Positions 32,750 to 41,765 of a stretch of DNA of 61,236 nucleotides are shown in pieces. Position numbers and translations under genes: made by a program. The DNA is taken from assembly GCA_934140355.1 (NCBI GenBank), contig CAKPBH010000002.1:1-61236 (forward strand). The letters run 5' to 3'. The first letter of the stretch is position 1. The number at the start of each line of letters is the position of its first letter. The notes beneath the pieces were generated by a model, which was not told the DNA's origin, ran no database searches, and saw only the letters and a list, made by a program, of their open reading frames with translations. Origin of the DNA: an uncultured Bacilli bacterium (GTDB lineage Bacteria > Bacillota_I > Bacilli_A > RF39 > UBA660).

Positions 32750-33842
32750 TTAAGAAATCCTTTAGTTTTCTACTTCTTGATGGATGTCTTAATTTTCGTA
32801 AAGCTTTGGCCTCAATTTGTCTGATTCTCTCTCTAGTTACACCAAACATTTGCCCTACTTCTTCTAGGGTTTTGCATGAGCCATCATCAAGACCAAAACG
32901 TAATCTTAAGACTTGTTCTTCTCTTTCTGTTAGCGTTAATAAAACATCGCTAATTTCGTCTTTTAATAGTTCATGAATGGTATATTCTTCAGGAGACATA
33001 CTTCTTTCGTCTTTAACGAAATCTCCTAAGTGAGAATCATCTTCTTCTCCAATTGGTGTTTCTAAGGAAACTGGATCTTGAGCAATTTTAATTACTTCTC
33101 TAATTTTTTCAACAGGCATTCCCATTTTCTTAGCAAGTTCCTCATCGGTTGGTTCACGATTTAATTCTAGAGTTAATTGTCTTTGATATCTAGATAGTTT
33201 ATTAATTGTTTCTACCATATGAACGGGAACACGAATGGTTCTAGCCTGATCAGCAATAGCTCTAGTAATGGCTTGTCTGATCCACCAAGTGGCATAGGTT
33301 GAGAATTTATATCCTTTATTCGCATCAAATTTCTCAACGGCTTTCATTAGCCCGATATTTCCTTCTTGAATTAAATCAAGGAAAAGCATTCCTCGACCAA
33401 CGTATCTTTTTGCAATACTAACGACTAGACGAAGGTTTGATTCAGCTAAGATGTTTTTTGCCTCTTCGTCTCCTGCAGCAATTCGTTCAGATAATTTGGT
33501 TTCTTCTTCTAGGGATAATAAGCTAATTCTTCCGATTTCTTTTAAATACATCCGAACAGGATCATTGATGGATAAATCTTTAGCAATGGTGTTATCTTTT
33601 AGGATATCTTCAATATCTCCTCCAACATCTTCATCTGAGTCATTTCCTACTTCTGATTCGTCGTTTACGATTTCAATTCCTGCTTCAATTAGGGAATTAT
33701 ATAAATCATCTAGGGAATCACTATCTAAATCTAGTCCTTTTAGGCCATTAGCTAGTTCTTCATAAGTAATAAATCCTTTAGTTTTTCCTTTTTTAATTAA
33801 TTCTTCTTTTCTTTGTTCAAATGTTTTGATTTCTTCAATCAT
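32742..33842 (-). CDS. rpoD: Housekeeping RNA polymerase sigma factor RpoD (SigA)
   Basis: 366 residues. Recognises TTGACA/TATAAT promoters. Region 1.1 (~1-60, EELIKKGKTKGFITYEELANG), region 1.2 (DPVRMYLKEIGRISLLSLEEE, ~90), region 2 (LDLIQEGNIGLMKAVEKFD and GYKFSTYATWWIRQAITRAI, ~155-200), region 3 (~215-290) and region 4 (LTEREEQVLRLRFGL, ~310, and GVTRERIRQIEAKALRKLRHP, ~335-355). All core residues are intact. Its start overlaps the dnaG stop by eight bases, so it is translationally coupled. Confidence 0.98.
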   Translation of the reverse strand: MIEEIKTFEQRKEELIKKGKTKGFITYEELANGLKGLDLDSDSLDDLYNSLIEAGIEIVNDESEVGNDSDEDVGGDIEDILKDNTIAKDLSINDPVRMYLKEIGRISLLSLEEETKLSERIAAGDEEAKNILAESNLRLVVSIAKRYVGRGMLFLDLIQEGNIGLMKAVEKFDANKGYKFSTYATWWIRQAITRAIADQARTIRVPVHMVETINKLSRYQRQLTLELNREPTDEELAKKMGMPVEKIREVIKIAQDPVSLETPIGEEDDSHLGDFVKDERSMSPEEYTIHELLKDEISDVLLTLTEREEQVLRLRFGLDDGSCKTLEEVGQMFGVTRERIRQIEAKALRKLRHPSRSRKLKDFLND

Positions 33843-35562
33843 TATTCTTCACTCCTCTTATTTTCATCATCTCGGCAATGATGGAAACTTGTTTCATAGG
33901 GTCGGTTTCTTTTTTTAGGTCTTCATTTAATTTGTCGATGATATTTTTTTTATAATAATAATTAATACATTTTATATAGTCTTCAATTTCTTCCTTGGTA
34001 TACGTACTTTTTAAATTTAGAGTAAAAATATCTTGAAATGTATCAGCGACGTTTGTTTCGGTTTCTAAATACGTGATAAAATCAGCGACAATGAGTTGTC
34101 CATATTTGTGATAATAAGCAATAATTTCATTAAATAGTCTTCTTTTTTTATCATCTAGTATCATTGAAACGGTATCTTCTGCTTTTAAAACGACATCAGG
34201 GGACTTAGTCATATAGTATAACAAATTATCGGTCGCTTGTCTATATTGTGTATTATTTTTCCTCCTTATTTCTTTTTGAATGGGAGGGACAATACTTATT
34301 TTGCTTTTTTTCTTGTATTCTAAATAGCGGCTATTTAAGGTACTATACTCCATATTAAAACGGGTTGCTAATTTTTTTAAAGTTAATTCCACTAAAATTT
34401 CATCTTTTTCTTTTAATAGTTCATGAATGATCTGATTGAGATAAATACTCGTTTCTTTAGTGTCATTTAGATTTTTTTCTTGGCTTAGAATGTTCATTTT
34501 GAAATCAATGACATTCATTGGATTTTTTATTTTTTCTAAAAAAGCAGCTGCTCCTCTTTTGATAATGAATTCATCGGGATCTTTTTCTTCTAGACGGATG
34601 ATCTTTGTATCAACCATAGCTTCTTCTAATAAAGGAATCGCATGGATTGTTGCTAATTCTCCAGCCTTATCTCCATCAAAGCATAGGATAATATGGTTGG
34701 TGATTTTTTTTAAAATTTGGATATGATTTTTGGTAAGAGAGGTTCCCATTGGCGCAACACAGTTATTGACTCCGATGGTGGACGCTCTAATGACATCAAA
34801 ATATCCTTCCATGATGATGATGCTATCTTCTTTATTTAATTTACTATGGGCTCTATGATAATTGTATAAAATGTTTCCTTTATCAAAAATTTTAGTTGCT
34901 TTGGTATTGATGTATTTGCTACTATCCTTAGTTTGATAAATTCTTCCCCCAAATCCGATTGGGTTTCCATATAAATCATGAATAGGAATCATGATTCTAT
35001 CGTTAAAGATATCTTTTTGTTCTGTATTTGTTAATCCCAAGTCAATTAAAGTGTTTAAGTCATACTGATTTAAAAGAAATGGAGTTAGTGGTTGTTTCGA
35101 GATGGAAAGTCCTATTTCAAATTTTTTAATGGCCTCACGGTCAATTTTTCTGTCTTCTAGATATTTAATAGCGTTTTCTCCTAAAATACTATTGATGTTA
35201 TTCTGATAGTACTTAATTGACAAAGACATGATTTCATAATATTTTGTATTTTTATTTTCTACTCTCTCTGTATTGACTTGGTAGCCATCTTCACTTGCAA
35301 GTAATTGAATCGCTTGTCCATATGTGATATTTTCCATACCAGCTATAAAATTAAAGATATTGCCTGCTTTTTTACAGGCGAAGCACTGAAACATATCTAG
35401 TCTTGTTGAAACAGACATTGAGGCGTTGTTATCCGCATGAAAGGGACAGAGCCCCCAATAATCCTCCCCTCTTTTTGTTAAAGGGATATATCTTTCGACA
35501 ATTTCTTTAATGGGATGTTTTCTTCTGATTGCTTGAACGGTAGCTTCATCAATATGTGCCAT
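33835..35562 (-). CDS. dnaG: DNA primase
   Basis: 575 residues. Makes RNA primers for Okazaki fragments. The N-terminal CHC2 zinc finger (CPFHADNNASM ... FQCFACKKAGN, ~39-66), the RNA polymerase core with TOPRIM (IIIMEGYFDVIRAS ~249 and ILCFDGDKAGELA ~292) and a C-terminal DnaB-interacting helical domain (~430-575). ATG follows AGAGGGTGATGTC. First gene of the dnaG-rpoD-trmK operon; the ~130-bp gap upstream contains A/T-rich stretches and a TTTGACAC but I could not choose a promoter with confidence. Confidence 0.97.
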   Translation of the reverse strand: MAHIDEATVQAIRRKHPIKEIVERYIPLTKRGEDYWGLCPFHADNNASMSVSTRLDMFQCFACKKAGNIFNFIAGMENITYGQAIQLLASEDGYQVNTERVENKNTKYYEIMSLSIKYYQNNINSILGENAIKYLEDRKIDREAIKKFEIGLSISKQPLTPFLLNQYDLNTLIDLGLTNTEQKDIFNDRIMIPIHDLYGNPIGFGGRIYQTKDSSKYINTKATKIFDKGNILYNYHRAHSKLNKEDSIIIMEGYFDVIRASTIGVNNCVAPMGTSLTKNHIQILKKITNHIILCFDGDKAGELATIHAIPLLEEAMVDTKIIRLEEKDPDEFIIKRGAAAFLEKIKNPMNVIDFKMNILSQEKNLNDTKETSIYLNQIIHELLKEKDEILVELTLKKLATRFNMEYSTLNSRYLEYKKKSKISIVPPIQKEIRRKNNTQYRQATDNLLYYMTKSPDVVLKAEDTVSMILDDKKRRLFNEIIAYYHKYGQLIVADFITYLETETNVADTFQDIFTLNLKSTYTKEEIEDYIKCINYYYKKNIIDKLNEDLKKETDPMKQVSIIAEMMKIRGVKNND

Positions 35563-35694
35563 GACATCACCCTCTAATATTAATATTCTACATAAGTTTG
35601 TAATTTCCTTTTTTTCTTCTTTATTTTTTTAAAAAAGTTTTTTATTTGACACTTTTTTGACATTTTTTTAAAGGAAAAATGCTGAATCAGTATT

Positions 35695-36720
35695 TTACTG
35701 AATAAACATACAGTCTCCAAAAGAAAAGAATTGATATTTCTTGGAAACTGCTTCCTTATAGGCATTTAAGATGATTTCTTTGGAACTAAAGGCCGCTACT
35801 AACATGATTAGGGTGGATTTTGGAAGATGGAAGTTAGTAATTAGAGCATCGATGGCTTCGTATTTGAATCCAGGATAAATAAAGATGTTTGTCCAACCGG
35901 AACATTCTTCAAAGTGGTGATATTTTTTCATAATAGTTTCTAATGTTCTGGTAGTGGTAGTACCAACGGCAATAATTCTTCTTCCTTCTTCTTTGGCTTT
36001 ATTTAGTTGATTAGCTACTTCCTTTTCCATGCTATAAAATTCACTGTGCATAGTGTGTTTGGTTACGTCCTCGACATTAACAGGACGAAAAGTTCCTAAT
36101 CCAACGTGTAAGGTAATATAACAAATATTTACTCCCTTATTAGCAAGAGTTTGTAAGAGCTCTTTTGTAAAATGTAAGCCAGCAGTTGGGGCTGCAGCAC
36201 TACCGATATTTTTGGCATAAACGGTTTGGTAGCGTTCTTTATCTTCTAATTGTTCTTTGATGTATGGAGGAAGTGGCATAGTTCCTAGTTGATCTAATAT
36301 TTCATAAAATAGTCCATCATAAGTAAATTCGATTTCACGGATTCCTTCTTCCTTAGTAGTTATACATTCTGCTTTTAACAAACCATTACCAAAATTTAAT
36401 TTTGTCCCTACTTTTACTCTTTTTGCAGGTTTTACTAAACATTGCCAGATATCTTTTTCTTGATTTTTTAACAGTAATATCTCGACATGAGCATTGGTTT
36501 CTTCCTTTATTCCAAATAGTCTTGCGGGTAATACTTTGGTATCATTTAAAACAAGAGTATCCCCCTCTTTTAAATAATCAGTAATATCAGAAAATATTTT
36601 ATCCCAAGTTTCCCCTGTTTTTCTATCTAAAACCATCATTTTGCATTTATCCCTTTTTTGGCTTGGGTGTTGTGCGATTAATTCTTCTGGTAAATTATAA
36701 TCAAAATCGTCTGTTTTCAT
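35695..36720 (-). CDS. queA: S-adenosylmethionine:tRNA ribosyltransferase-isomerase (queuosine pathway)
   Basis: 341 residues. Converts preQ1-tRNA to epoxyqueuosine-tRNA by transferring the ribosyl part of SAM. N-terminal DFDYNLPEELIAQHPSQKRD (4-23), then LNDTKVLPARLFG (~61), GSAAAPTAGLHFTKELL (~165), CYITLHVGLGTFRPV (~191) and IIAVGTTTTRTLE (~246). ATG 36720 follows GGGAG; the longer reading would start within the -10 TATAAT seen upstream. No tgt or queG is adjacent here. A PolyU-less end at ~35650-35695 shows no strong terminator. Confidence 0.96.
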   Translation of the reverse strand: MKTDDFDYNLPEELIAQHPSQKRDKCKMMVLDRKTGETWDKIFSDITDYLKEGDTLVLNDTKVLPARLFGIKEETNAHVEILLLKNQEKDIWQCLVKPAKRVKVGTKLNFGNGLLKAECITTKEEGIREIEFTYDGLFYEILDQLGTMPLPPYIKEQLEDKERYQTVYAKNIGSAAAPTAGLHFTKELLQTLANKGVNICYITLHVGLGTFRPVNVEDVTKHTMHSEFYSMEKEVANQLNKAKEEGRRIIAVGTTTTRTLETIMKKYHHFEECSGWTNIFIYPGFKYEAIDALITNFHLPKSTLIMLVAAFSSKEIILNAYKEAVSKKYQFFSFGDCMFIQ

Positions 36721-36793
36721 TTTTAACACTCCCTTTTTTTCGTACTTTAGTATTATAACACAAGAAAAAAGAAAAAGAGACAAAAATGTTTCT

Positions 36794-39754
36794 TTATTTT
36801 TTGTTTTCTTTTTCGATATCTTCTAATTTAACACTAACAAGTTTACTAACCCCGGATTCTTGCATCGTAATTCCATATAAGGTATTAGCAAACTCCATTG
36901 TTTTTTTCTTATGGGTAATTAGAATGAATTGGGTTTTGTTACGGTATTCATCTAAATAGCGACCAAAACTCTCAACATTAGCGTCATCTAGAGCAGCTTC
37001 TACCTCATCTAGTAAACAAAAAGGAACTGGCCTTACATTTAGTATTGCAAATAATAGAGAAATAGCAGTAAATGTTTTTTCGCCCCCACTTAGAAGAGTA
37101 ATATTTTTTAAGTTTTTCCCCGAAGGAATGGCCTCTATTTCAATTCCTGTTTCTAATAAGTTATCAGGATCAGTCAGTCTTAATTCAGCACTTCCTCCCC
37201 GAAACATTTGATGAAAGACTTTTTTAAATTCAAGACGGATGCTTTCAAAAGTTTTCAAAAACTTCTCTTTCATGATGTCATCCATTTCTTTCATGATTTC
37301 TAAAAGCGTACTTTCTGCATTTTTTAAGTCTTGTCTTTGACTATTTAAAAATTCATATCTTTCTTTTAGTTGTTTGTATTCTTCGATTGCCTCAACATTA
37401 ACATAACCTAGTGACTTAATTTCATTTTTTAAGTCTCTTACTTTTTCCCGAGCGATATTTTCTGGTATTTCTAGTTTGTAATTATTAATAGCGGATTCAT
37501 AGGTAAGATTATATTCTTCTCCTAAGGAAATTAATAAATTATCTAGTTTAATATCCATAGTATTTCTCTTAATTTCTAATTCTTTTAAGACTTTTTCTTT
37601 TTGACTAATATTAGCATTATCTTGTTTGGATAAGGCTTCTATTTCATTGATATGTTCTTCAATATTTTTCTTTTTACTGGTCAAAAGATTAATTTCTTTT
37701 TCAATATTATCATGAGAAGCAATAGCACTATAATACATATTTAGCATTCTCTCTAACTCTTGGTCGCTACTATTTTCTTGGATGGCGGTGCTATTTTTAA
37801 TCTCTAATTCTAAGGAGGCAATGAATTCTTGTTGCTCGATTAATTTTTTCTTTTTTTCATTAATCACTTCTTCACTAGCTTTGGTGTTGGTTGTTTTTTC
37901 TAGTACTTCTTGATTCAAAATATCTATTTTTTTATTTTGAGTAGTAAGTAAATCTTCTAGTTCTTTTCTTTTTTCTTTTTTGCTTTCTTGCTCTAAAAGA
38001 CTATTTTCTAAATCATATTTTTCTTTGATAATATTATTTTTATTTTGAATACTTCCTCCAGTTATCGAACCCCCAACATTAATGACTTGTCCATCTAAAG
38101 TGACAATTTTATAGCGATTAAAAATACTTTTACTGATATCTGCTGCAGTATCAATATTTTCACAAATAATAATATTTCCCAAAAGATTTGTGATAATATT
38201 TTGATATATTTCTTGATATTCTACTAAATTAGAAGCAAGATCAATAAAACCAGGAGCATTTTTTAACTTTTCTAAAGTTTGACTATCAATGGTTCTTGGC
38301 TTAATGGTATCAAGTGGAAGAAAAGTTGCCCGACCTAAGTTATTTTCTTTTAAATAAGTTACCATCTGCTTAGCATCATGAGTAGTATCCACTACCAAAT
38401 AATTAATACTAGCAGATAGGGCTGTGGTAATCGCTGTAGTATAAAGATTATCCATAGTAATTAAAGAACCAACGATATGATGAACACCAACAAGACGTTT
38501 ATTATTCAAAATACTTTTTACAGAATGAGGAAGGGAACTACTTTTTTCTAAAGAATCACGCAAATAATTGATTTTATATTCTAAGTTGCTGATCTCTTGG
38601 TGGTTTTTTTCTAGCATACTAGTTAGTTTATTTTTGTATTCTAATTCTACTTGTAGTTTTTGACTTGTGTCTTTTAGTTTAGTAACCTCCTCAGTTAATT
38701 TAGCCTGTTCTGTAAAAATAGAATTATTTTGTTCATTTAATGTATTCTTCGCTTTTAAAAGTTGTTCTTTTTGACGAATTAAGTTTTCTTCTTCTTTGGA
38801 TTTATCTGTAGCACTATATTGTTCTTTCATCTTGAAAAGCCGAATATCTGCATTAATTTTTTCAATACTTTTAGTCAGTTCTATCAAAGTATTTTGTTCT
38901 TCTCTTAACCTTTCTTCTAATTTCTTTTGTTCATCTTTCTTTTCTAAAAGCTCAACGTCATAAGTAGAATGTGTACTAGATAGTTTGACTACTTCATCTT
39001 TTAGATTGTCAATTTTTTCAACAAGGATTTTTTCTTCGTGGGTTAGTTTAGTAATGTCAGAGGCAATTAAAGAAATGTTTAAATTAGATAGAACATCTTT
39101 TACTTCCAGGTATTTAGTAGCATCCCTACTCTGACGCTCTAGAGGAGTAAGATTGTTTTCTAATTCATTAATAATATCATTTACCCGATTTAAGTTTAAG
39201 TTGGTTCTTTCCAATTTTTTAACCGCTTCTTCTTTTCTTTTTTTATATTTCATCACCCCAGCAGCACTTTCAAAGACCCCTCTTCTATCGGCTGGTTTTG
39301 TAGATAAGATTTCGTCGATTTTTCCTTGAGAAATAATATTGAAACTTTCTTTATCAGCACCAGTATCAGTTAAAAGATTAGTAATATCTTTTAATCGACA
39401 TTTCTCATTGTTTAAATAATATTCATTTTCGCCACTACGATAGATAACCCTTTTTACAGATACTTCTGTATATTGAATAGGAAGATAGAAATCAGTATTA
39501 TCAAAGATTAAAGTTACAGAGGCACTATTTAATGGTTTCCTACTTTTACTACCTGAGAAAATAATATCCGTCGCCGTCTCCCCTCTTAATGATTTCATCG
39601 ATTGTTCTCCCAGCACCCATCTTACCGCATCAACAACATTGGATTTCCCACTTCCATTTGGCCCCACAATTCCATTGATGTTTTTTTCAAAATTAATTTC
39701 TATTTTATCGGCAAAGGATTTAAAGCCGTATGCTTTTATTGTTTTTAAATACAT
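36794..39754 (-). CDS. smc: Chromosome partition protein SMC
   Basis: 986 residues. Condensin ATPase organising and segregating the chromosome, with ScpA/ScpB. N-terminal GPNGSGKSNVVDAVRWVL (Walker A, ~32), two long coiled-coil arms (~170-370 and ~560-790), hinge (~385-530, VGSLITMDNLYTTAITTA and ATFLPLDTIKPRT), and a C-terminal ABC head with LLSGGEKTFTAISLL (signature, ~895) and FCLLDEVEAALDDANV (Walker B, ~918). About 200 residues shorter than Bacillus SMC, mostly through shorter coiled coils. ATG 39754 follows GAGAGTG; a GTG nine bases earlier overlaps that site. Partners scpA/scpB are not in the window. Confidence 0.97.
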   Translation of the reverse strand: MYLKTIKAYGFKSFADKIEINFEKNINGIVGPNGSGKSNVVDAVRWVLGEQSMKSLRGETATDIIFSGSKSRKPLNSASVTLIFDNTDFYLPIQYTEVSVKRVIYRSGENEYYLNNEKCRLKDITNLLTDTGADKESFNIISQGKIDEILSTKPADRRGVFESAAGVMKYKKRKEEAVKKLERTNLNLNRVNDIINELENNLTPLERQSRDATKYLEVKDVLSNLNISLIASDITKLTHEEKILVEKIDNLKDEVVKLSSTHSTYDVELLEKKDEQKKLEERLREEQNTLIELTKSIEKINADIRLFKMKEQYSATDKSKEEENLIRQKEQLLKAKNTLNEQNNSIFTEQAKLTEEVTKLKDTSQKLQVELEYKNKLTSMLEKNHQEISNLEYKINYLRDSLEKSSSLPHSVKSILNNKRLVGVHHIVGSLITMDNLYTTAITTALSASINYLVVDTTHDAKQMVTYLKENNLGRATFLPLDTIKPRTIDSQTLEKLKNAPGFIDLASNLVEYQEIYQNIITNLLGNIIICENIDTAADISKSIFNRYKIVTLDGQVINVGGSITGGSIQNKNNIIKEKYDLENSLLEQESKKEKRKELEDLLTTQNKKIDILNQEVLEKTTNTKASEEVINEKKKKLIEQQEFIASLELEIKNSTAIQENSSDQELERMLNMYYSAIASHDNIEKEINLLTSKKKNIEEHINEIEALSKQDNANISQKEKVLKELEIKRNTMDIKLDNLLISLGEEYNLTYESAINNYKLEIPENIAREKVRDLKNEIKSLGYVNVEAIEEYKQLKERYEFLNSQRQDLKNAESTLLEIMKEMDDIMKEKFLKTFESIRLEFKKVFHQMFRGGSAELRLTDPDNLLETGIEIEAIPSGKNLKNITLLSGGEKTFTAISLLFAILNVRPVPFCLLDEVEAALDDANVESFGRYLDEYRNKTQFILITHKKKTMEFANTLYGITMQESGVSKLVSVKLEDIEKENKK

Positions 39755-39851
39755 CTTTATCACTCTCTTACATCTTGTTTTAGTATAGCTTATTTTTGTT
39801 GGTTTTACAAGCTAGTTATCTTTTTGTAAATTCTAAATTTTTAGTCCCCAG

Positions 39852-39895
39852 AGTAAGAAAAGTTCATCATTTTAACCAGATGAACTTGCCTTACT
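39852..39895 (-). repeat. Long hairpin at the end of the glycine-rich protein gene
   Basis: GTAAG..AAGTTCATC paired with GATGAACTT..CTTAC around a 10-nt loop. It overlaps the stop codon region. A poly-T tract is missing, so it could be a processing or stability hairpin and not a classical terminator. Confidence 0.55.
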
Positions 39896-41621
39896 TTATT
39901 TGAATAGATTTTTTATATTTATAGGTATAACCAAAGTTATCTTTTACTACAATTGTCACAGATTGAGTTCCAGTTTCAAATTTTGTCGTATCATATATTT
40001 TTACTACTGAACACCCCGCTAGACCACTACAAGTAATTTGTGAGCTTGCTAATTGAGTTCCTTTTGTTATGGATGATGGCACCGTTACAGTTGGCACCAC
40101 TGGAGTTGCTTTCGCATAGCCATTACCAGAATTTCCCGTCATAGTACTTGTGCCTGACCATGTGGGCATGCTTTGATTTCCAGCCTTCATTGTAGCATTA
40201 ATAAACTTTCTTCCCGAATAATGATAAGAGCAGGAAGTTGTTGATGTTCCGTTCGAACAACCCGATTTTGGCGTAGTACTGCTAGCAGAAGTAATAGCAA
40301 CACAACCAGTATAGCCAGAAATATAAGAAGATCCACCAGAAGCACCGCCAACAACTGAACTTGCTAAAACACCACCGGAAGCACCGCCATAATAACCTCC
40401 ACCTCCACCAGCAGAATAAAAATAAGATGCAGATGCCGACGAACCATAATATCCACCATAACCAAAACTTCCATTAGTACCAGTTGCACCACTAGAAGTA
40501 GGAATTTGTCCTCCAGCAGTTTGCGTTGCCCCAGAGGCAGGAGTATATGTTGTTGTATTAGAACTATTTGCTCGTTGGTACGTTCCAACACCTCCCGTTA
40601 AGGCTCCACCAACCCCGCCGGTCATTGTCTTGCTTAAATATGTACTACCTCCACCTCCGCCAGCAGCAACCATAATTCTTGAAGCCAATGATGAAGTGGT
40701 ATTCCAAGTTCCGGAAGTTAATCTAAAATCGGTAGCGCCTCCCCCGTTAGCATTATAATTTCCCGTCTCAGAAGTAGAATAACCACCGTGACCACCACCG
40801 TTAAAACAATTGGCAGCTTTGTATCCATTATAATATTCTCCAACATAAACATAAAGATTAGCAGATTTTAATAAATCAATAATCCCAGAAGTATAAGCGC
40901 CTTTGCCACCTACGCCACCATTGGTACTTCCACCTTGAGCTCCCCAAGCTTCTAATTGATAAGCTCCTGCATGATCCGGAGTAAAGGTTTGATAAGAACC
41001 CGTATAGGAAAAAGTTTTAGCAGCAGTAGTAAAAGTAATACTCGTATTTAAACTATAAACATATTTAGAATTGGTATCATCATAATAATAATCAGCTTCG
41101 TACAATGTCCCAGAAATTAATTTCTTCCCATCTAAATACTCAATAGCACTAGTGCTACTAGATGATGTCGCAACCCCAATATTAATTGTAATTGGAGATG
41201 ATGTTGCATTTTTAACCATAATTACTGCTGTTTTATTAGAAGATGCACTAATACTACCACTAGTTGAAACAGCACTATCACTACTTTTAGCAATAGTAAT
41301 GTTACTAGAAATAGTATCCGGAGAAACCATTTGGTACCATATTCCATAATAAGCTGTTGCAGTACTTTGATTATTAATATTTACATTAAATACTTCATAA
41401 GAATTTGCCGCAACAGAAACCTCTTCGTACTCCTCTAATTTACTAAGTTTAACATCAAAAGACAGATTTAAACTCACAATATCATTGGCTGTTTCATTTT
41501 CACTAGCAAATTTAGCATAAGTATTTTTTAAAACAAAACCAGATAGCGTAATTACTATTAATAATAATAGATACATCCCTTTTCGATTGAAATGGTATTT
41601 TTTTTCATGAAAAGACATCAT
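39891..41621 (-). CDS. Secreted glycine-rich surface protein
   Basis: 576 residues. The N-terminal signal or anchor (~15-37, GMYLLLLIVITLSGFV) is followed by KNTYAKF, as in TasA/camelysin-type proteins; a beta-sandwich-like domain (~45-200, Ser/Thr/Ala-rich); then a Gly-rich domain (~215-500) starting YQLEAWGAQGG and containing GGKGAYTSG, VAAGGGGGSTYL and SAGGGGGYYGG, the pattern of the glycine-rich domain also seen near ALK-type receptors; and a short C-terminal beta domain (~515-576). Likely an extracellular matrix or adhesin component. Four or more Cys in the last third. Monocistronic. Confidence 0.75.
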   Translation of the reverse strand: MMSFHEKKYHFNRKGMYLLLLIVITLSGFVLKNTYAKFASENETANDIVSLNLSFDVKLSKLEEYEEVSVAANSYEVFNVNINNQSTATAYYGIWYQMVSPDTISSNITIAKSSDSAVSTSGSISASSNKTAVIMVKNATSSPITINIGVATSSSSTSAIEYLDGKKLISGTLYEADYYYDDTNSKYVYSLNTSITFTTAAKTFSYTGSYQTFTPDHAGAYQLEAWGAQGGSTNGGVGGKGAYTSGIIDLLKSANLYVYVGEYYNGYKAANCFNGGGHGGYSTSETGNYNANGGGATDFRLTSGTWNTTSSLASRIMVAAGGGGGSTYLSKTMTGGVGGALTGGVGTYQRANSSNTTTYTPASGATQTAGGQIPTSSGATGTNGSFGYGGYYGSSASASYFYSAGGGGGYYGGASGGVLASSVVGGASGGSSYISGYTGCVAITSASSTTPKSGCSNGTSTTSCSYHYSGRKFINATMKAGNQSMPTWSGTSTMTGNSGNGYAKATPVVPTVTVPSSITKGTQLASSQITCSGLAGCSVVKIYDTTKFETGTQSVTIVVKDNFGYTYKYKKSIQIK

Positions 41622-41765
41622 ATTCCTCCTAACTAACCCCTACTTTATTATTCTAACTCTATTTTACTATAATTTTTTTAAAAAGAAAAGAACCTTATGA
41701 CAATCCAGTGAAAAAATGGTATCAAAAAGTTCTATAACCTCTTCATTTAAAAGCTAATTTTTTGC

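Noticed and set aside
33451..33765. Plus-strand open frame of 104 codons within rpoD
   Set aside because: It is a shadow of the conserved rpoD frame, Ser-rich because of AGA/TCT-type reverse codons, without a ribosome-binding site.
39852..39895. Classical rho-independent terminator
   Set aside because: The stem is good but no T-run follows on the minus strand; listed as a hairpin only.
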